Under the pieces are notes generated by a model, which was given only the letters and a program-made list of their open reading frames with translations, was not told the origin of the DNA and did no database searches. From assembly GCA_947652605.1 (NCBI GenBank), contig OX393576.1, positions 18,688,575-18,752,574 on the forward strand: DNA of 64,000 nucleotides. Reading direction: 5' to 3'. A program made the translations under genes and the position numbers. The number at the start of each line of letters is the position of its first letter. Within the stretch, counting starts at the first letter, position 1. Positions 54,401-60,400 of the stretch are shown here, piece by piece. This DNA is from Elmis aenea (taxonomy: Eukaryota; Arthropoda; Insecta; Coleoptera; Elmidae).

Positions 54401-57400
54401 ATTTACTTTTAACCGCCTTTTCGCTTGTAGCACCACATTGGTAAAACGGGGGTAGTATTAGTCAATTTTAAATGTAATGAAACGTTATGTTAAGCGAAAT
54501 TTCTTTAAAATTCCATGCAGAAAACAAGTAAAAATTATATTTTCCCTGTAAACGATATTATAGGCTTGGGCCCTTGCTGGTCACTTATATTGAATTACCG
54601 AAGGGTAAACATCTGCGGCACGCAGACATATTCTGCACAGTAATTTATACTGTACAAAGACCGAGTATATTTTTACGTGTACATTTCTGGCTAAACAATA
54701 ACTTTGTTTTAGTAAATTACGGCTGTTTTTCAACAAAATTGTAGCAACATAATAACGGAGGCGTAAAATTATAACTGAATTATGTCGGGGCACTTTAATT
54801 GTTTTTACTCGTTGATAAAGTTATGTGTGAAAATGAGGTATTTTATTAGATTTTTTAGCTACACACTGAAGAAAAATACAATAAAATGTTGTTTGATAAA
54901 AAATAACAACTTGCTATTCCCAAAATAACGGTTAAGTGAAATAAAATTTACTTTAAATAGTTGAGACGGTGGAAAATAAAATTAAATGGATCAAAATCAT
55001 CCCACATAACATTTACTCTCAGAAAAGAACGATGTCCTGTCGTACGCCTCGGCCAAGAGGTGATACCACAAGTAGAAACTGTCAAATATCTTGGTCTTCA
55101 CCTAGATAACAAGGTTAACTGGAAAGATCACATTACAAAAAAGAAAAAACAGATCGAGCTGAAAATTAAGAAGATGTATTGGCTGATTGGTCGCAGATCA
55201 AAATTATCAACAGAAAACAAATTACTTATATATAAAAGCGTCATTAGACCGATCTGGACCTACGGAATAGAGCTCTGGGGCTGCGCAGCCAAATCTCACA
55301 TAGAAACTATACAGAGAACTCAATCTAAAACTCTTCGAGCTATAACAAACGCGCCGTGGTACGTATCAAACCACACATTACATACAGATCTAAATATTCC
55401 CTACGTGAGAGAAGTAATCGAGGACAGAACCAGCAAGCACAACAGAAAACTTGAAGCTCACCCAAACCCACTACTTGAGACGGTACTACAACCTATGCAA
55501 GGCAGAAGACTGAAGAGACGCTGGCCAACAGACTTAAATGGTAACTGAGGGGGCTTCGATGGACGCTCACCTCTCCACGTCACCAGTGCAAGAAACTCAA
55601 CCTCCTGCACACGCCAGCGCATTAGCTTATAGATTGAATAAATCTGATTGCTAAGAAATAATTATAAAAAAAAAAAAACATATTTGCGCAAATGTATAAT
55701 AAACTGCTGTTAATATTACAACGAAACTATTTTATCTTCTTCTGGTTCAAAATCGATCAGTATTAATCGACGGTTTCATCAACTAATGACAGTCGCTTTT
55801 TGCCGTTTGGACAAATTTGTGGCGTGTTAATTTCCAAAAGAATAATACCGCACTTTAAATAAATTGCAAACGACAAAAAACGCAACGAATTTTATCTCTG
55901 AATTAAAGACATTTGTGTATGTCATCTAAAATCTTAAGCTATTGATCATGATTTTCATGAAAATGTGTTAAAATTTGATACTTTAAATCTAAAACATTGT
56001 AACTATAAAACAATTATTTTAACACATTCAGAGATAGTTTTTCTACAGGAATTATTTAAATCAACTAAATAATAACTAAAAAGTTCATTCAACTAATTTT
56101 AAATTTAACACTTAATCAAGGGCAAAAAGTTTCTAATTTGTCACCAGACAAAATAAAACCAGTTTTAGATGGATCTATACAGTGTGTATAGATCACGAAA
56201 CATAGTACTTTCAATGGTAACATTTTATAAGTTGTATATCTTCCCTAATTCTGCATCTACAAATGTAATTAATGTCAACTTCTAGTTTTCCAATAAGTAA
56301 AAATTGAGAACATTGCAAAACGCCGTTTGGACAAAAATCTGTAGTGGCTTAGAATTAATTATGCTGTTACAACTACCTATCCTAATGAAGCTTATACTGT
56401 CACTTTGACTTTGGTTGTCGTTTATATTTTATTAAACATTTATTTTATACAATAACTTATGTTTTTATTGAAATGAAATCATAGTCTTATTACAATAATG
56501 AAAATCTACGAAGACGATGTAAACTTCGCATCAAAGTGACAGTGGGTGATATTAGGATGGGCAGTTGTCTCAGCATAATTCCAAGGCACTACAGTTTTTG
56601 TCAAAACGGTTTTTAGTAATTTTTTCAATTTTTAGTTATTGGAAAATTAAAGATTAATATTGATTATACAGGGTGTGTATAAATTGGTGGAAGCGCTACA
56701 CGTGACGATGTTCTTCGTAAAATTCTGTGGAAAATCTTGATACAAAAATGTTGTACCATGCTTTCTATGGCCTCAGGAACCATTTAAAGAAAAAAAAAAT
56801 TGGCAACATTGCATACATTGATTTGCGTTTGGACATTTTTTTATCAGCAAATTTTTACTTAGGTATTTACAATTTTTGTTTGAACTGAAAGCCTTCAGTT
56901 CGTAAACATAGCTGCAAACTTTTGGGTATCGTAAAACACAAACTAGAAATAATTACGAGAAAAACAGAGATGACAGCTAATGACAATGTTGCCATATGTA
57001 TTATTTTCATTCAAATCAGTGATTTACATATTTCCAACACCAATTATTGAAAGGAAGAACACAATATCTAGGAAAAAATAATATTCGAAATTTATTTTTA
57101 TTCCAAATTGCAGCTTTTTCATTTGCAAGTATTGAATAATACCGCTTATTAAAGGACTAAATGTCAAAACTTTGAGGACCTTACGCAGACACAGCAAGCA
57201 TGGTACAACATTTTCGTATTAAGATTTTCGACTTAGAATTTTACGAAGAACATCGCCACGTGTAGCGCTTCCGCCAATTTTTACACACCCTGTATATGTA
57301 TACACAAAAACCTAAATGCAATTTTTTTCTAAAATAATTAGATGAGATATACAACTTTTAAAATTTTACCATTAAAATTACCATGTGCGTGATTCAATTC

Positions 57401-60400
57401 TACACCCTGTATAGTCTCAATTCTGCGTCATTTTGATGTCAAAACTGACACAGGTACTTTTGACTGTTTACTGTACTTTACTGTTTTACGTTTTTTTAAA
57501 CAATCTATTTATCAGATAAATAACTGCATAAAACAGAAAAGAATAAGTTATAGGTAAGCGTCGAATGATGTTGAAGCCAATGTAGGTTTTAAATTTAAAA
57601 AATTGAAGATATAAAGATATAAAGATAATATAAACATATGAATATCGCCATTTTATGCGGCTTTAAAATAACAACCTTTTTTTTCTTAATAATGATAACA
57701 GATGTGTTAACAATTTTAAAATTGATCTAGGTTTTTCCTGTAACTCTGGCGTGCCATAAAACTATTAAAAACAAATTTAAGTCTATCAGAATAGCCCTCT
57801 GAAAGGTGGACATTTCAACTAACAGTTTTCAACTCTCTATAGTGGCCTAAATTAAACAGTCACATTGTATTATTATAATATCACAAAATTGTATATTAAG
57901 CCTCTATTTAGTAAGCAGTGCCATGAATTCCCAAACTAACAAGTTTATGCACAATTATTCCAAAAGCTTCCTAGTATTTAATAGCTACATGTCTTCGTCG
58001 TATGCAGTTAAATTTTGAAGTCGATAGTTTTAGTAGTTTCGTAAGAGCTTCCAATAACCACGCAAGTGTTGCGACAAGACATGAAGCTTGAAGATTTAGT
58101 ACCGGGCAGTGATTAAATATGTAACAAAAGGGACACACCTCATCAAAGTAAACAATGTTTGGATTTTGTAGAAGAAACTACACTTTTGTAAGCGGTACCT
58201 ACCTACCGGAAAGTAATCAATTATTTTTAACATCTTTCAAAACTTGTTTTTAAATAAAAATAAATTGTTCATTGACCCATTATATAATCACCATCATTAT
58301 TTAGAATCGTTCTCCAACGATTCTTCAACTTTTCGATTCCATTCTTATAAAATTTTTTATCTTTTGAGGCAAAGAAAGCTTTTAAGTCAAAATTAACATC
58401 ATCAGTATTTCTGAACCTTAAGAGTAAGGACCTGAATAGATTGTAATCTTGCATCGGATTGTTGCTGGTGATGAAAAGTGGGTACAGTACGTGAACAACA
58501 AAAGGAAAAAGCAATGGCTCTCTTCAGGACGAATGCCGATTCCGATCACAAGAGATGAATTACACCCAAATTGCTTTGGGATAATACATTTCGAGCTGCT
58601 CAAACCAACATGGCAGAAATTTATTGTGAGCAATGGAATCGATTACAACAGGCATTGAAATTAAAATGTTCAGCAATGGTGAACCGGAGAGGAATAATTT
58701 CACAGCATGCTAATGCTAGGCCTCACTGCAAGAACGACTCAAGAGAAAATCAGACAGTTAGGCTGGAAAGTACTGCCACACCCTCTATATTCACCAGACA
58801 TCGCACCATCAGATTACCATCTATTCCGGTCCTTAGAACATACTTTGAGGAATAGAACATTCAGAAATACTGATGATATTAATTCCGGCTTAACAGCTTT
58901 CTTTGCTTCAAAAGATGGAAAATTTTATAAGAATGGAATTGAGAAGGTGAAGGATCGATGGAGAACGATTCTAAATAATGATGGTAATTATATAATGGAT
59001 CAATAAATAATTTATTTAATTTCAAAACAAGTTTTAAAAATGTTAAAAATAATTGATTACTTTCCGGTACTACTTATATATTATCGTAAAAGAGTGGATA
59101 AAGAGAATTCTTATGGGGCAAAAATCACTTGAAGACCACAAAAAAAGACTCGGTCGTTCGATAGACACGACGACTCCCAAAAAAATTGCTATTTTGGATT
59201 TAAGTGCTTATTGATCGTCAATTCAAAGTAAATAAAATAATAGCAATAATGCAAATTTCAGATAGTTAGGTATGACGAGTTCAATCTAATCATTTGATGA
59301 TAAATAAAGTTAGCGCCTAGTGGATAACGAAACTGTCCTCAGCTATTGAACGTCGCATCGAGCCAATTATGCTCGCTCAATTTTGGAACTTCGTGAAGCG
59401 GACGAAAAAAGAGTATAGTGCACTCAATTATTGTTACATACTATAAAACCACGGTACACTCCTTTCCAAAAATAGAGTCTGAAGTATGAAAAGATGAAGT
59501 GAAACAGCTCAGAGAAAAGTAAAGGATCGTGACGACAGTTTTCCGAGACCGCGAAGGAATTCTAATGTTTGACTTCAAGGACTGTAACCCGTGTTAAGTG
59601 TAGGATACAGAGTGGTCCATATAGAAAGGCCACTATCTCGTAAACGGTAAGAGCTGCAAAGAAGTTTGAATTAGACAAATTGTTTCCCTTTCTGACTTGG
59701 TAGTACTAAAGTCGGTTGAATGTGACTAAGATTTTCCGAAAGAAGATCCTGAATGAAGAAGAGAACCAACATTTTTGGCCCCGTAAACTTAAAACTTACC
59801 GTTGAAACTCAATTTTTATTTTCAAAAATTGCAAGAAATAGGTTAAACTGTTAAAGGTACCTACTTGAAGTAAACATAAACTTGTAAATAATTATTGTTA
59901 AATAATGCTTTTATGTTTTATTAAAAAGATCCAAGTTTTCTCTTTAAAATAAGAATTCTTAAATAACAATAATTGTTGACGCGAAATCCAAATTTAAGAA
60001 AATCTGCAATACCAGGTGTAAATGAACTCTGGCTATTTGAGGTTATAAAAATTAACCAAAATGATGCTATTGTACTCACAATTGCTTCCTCTTCCCAAAA
60101 ATGTAAAAATATACAAGGTGTTCCATTTAAAATAACAAAGTGAGGGTCATTTCCGGCGATACCGGAAGTGAAATATTAGTGTACATGTGCTCAAAAAATC
60201 CGATTTTTTACACATATCATGTGTCTAAAATGTTATTTATCTAAAATCAAAACTAAAGAAACAAGTGGGTATGCCAGAGTTCATTTACACCTGGTAATAA
60301 ACCTATTTCATGCAATTTCTGAAAATAAAAATGGAGTTTCAACGGTAAGTTTTGAGTTTTCGGAGCAAAAAAAGTTGGTACTCTTCTTCATTCACGATCT

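Larger units (their letters stand above)
58206..59067. mobile_element. Mariner element with inverted duplication of its 3' end
   Basis: The ends CCGGAAAGTAATCAATTATT and AATAATTGATTACTTTCCGG are inverted copies next to TA. The left arm encodes, in reverse, the same transposase C-terminus that ends the right arm, so the 5' end of a mariner has been replaced by an inverted copy of the 3' end. Confidence 0.85.
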
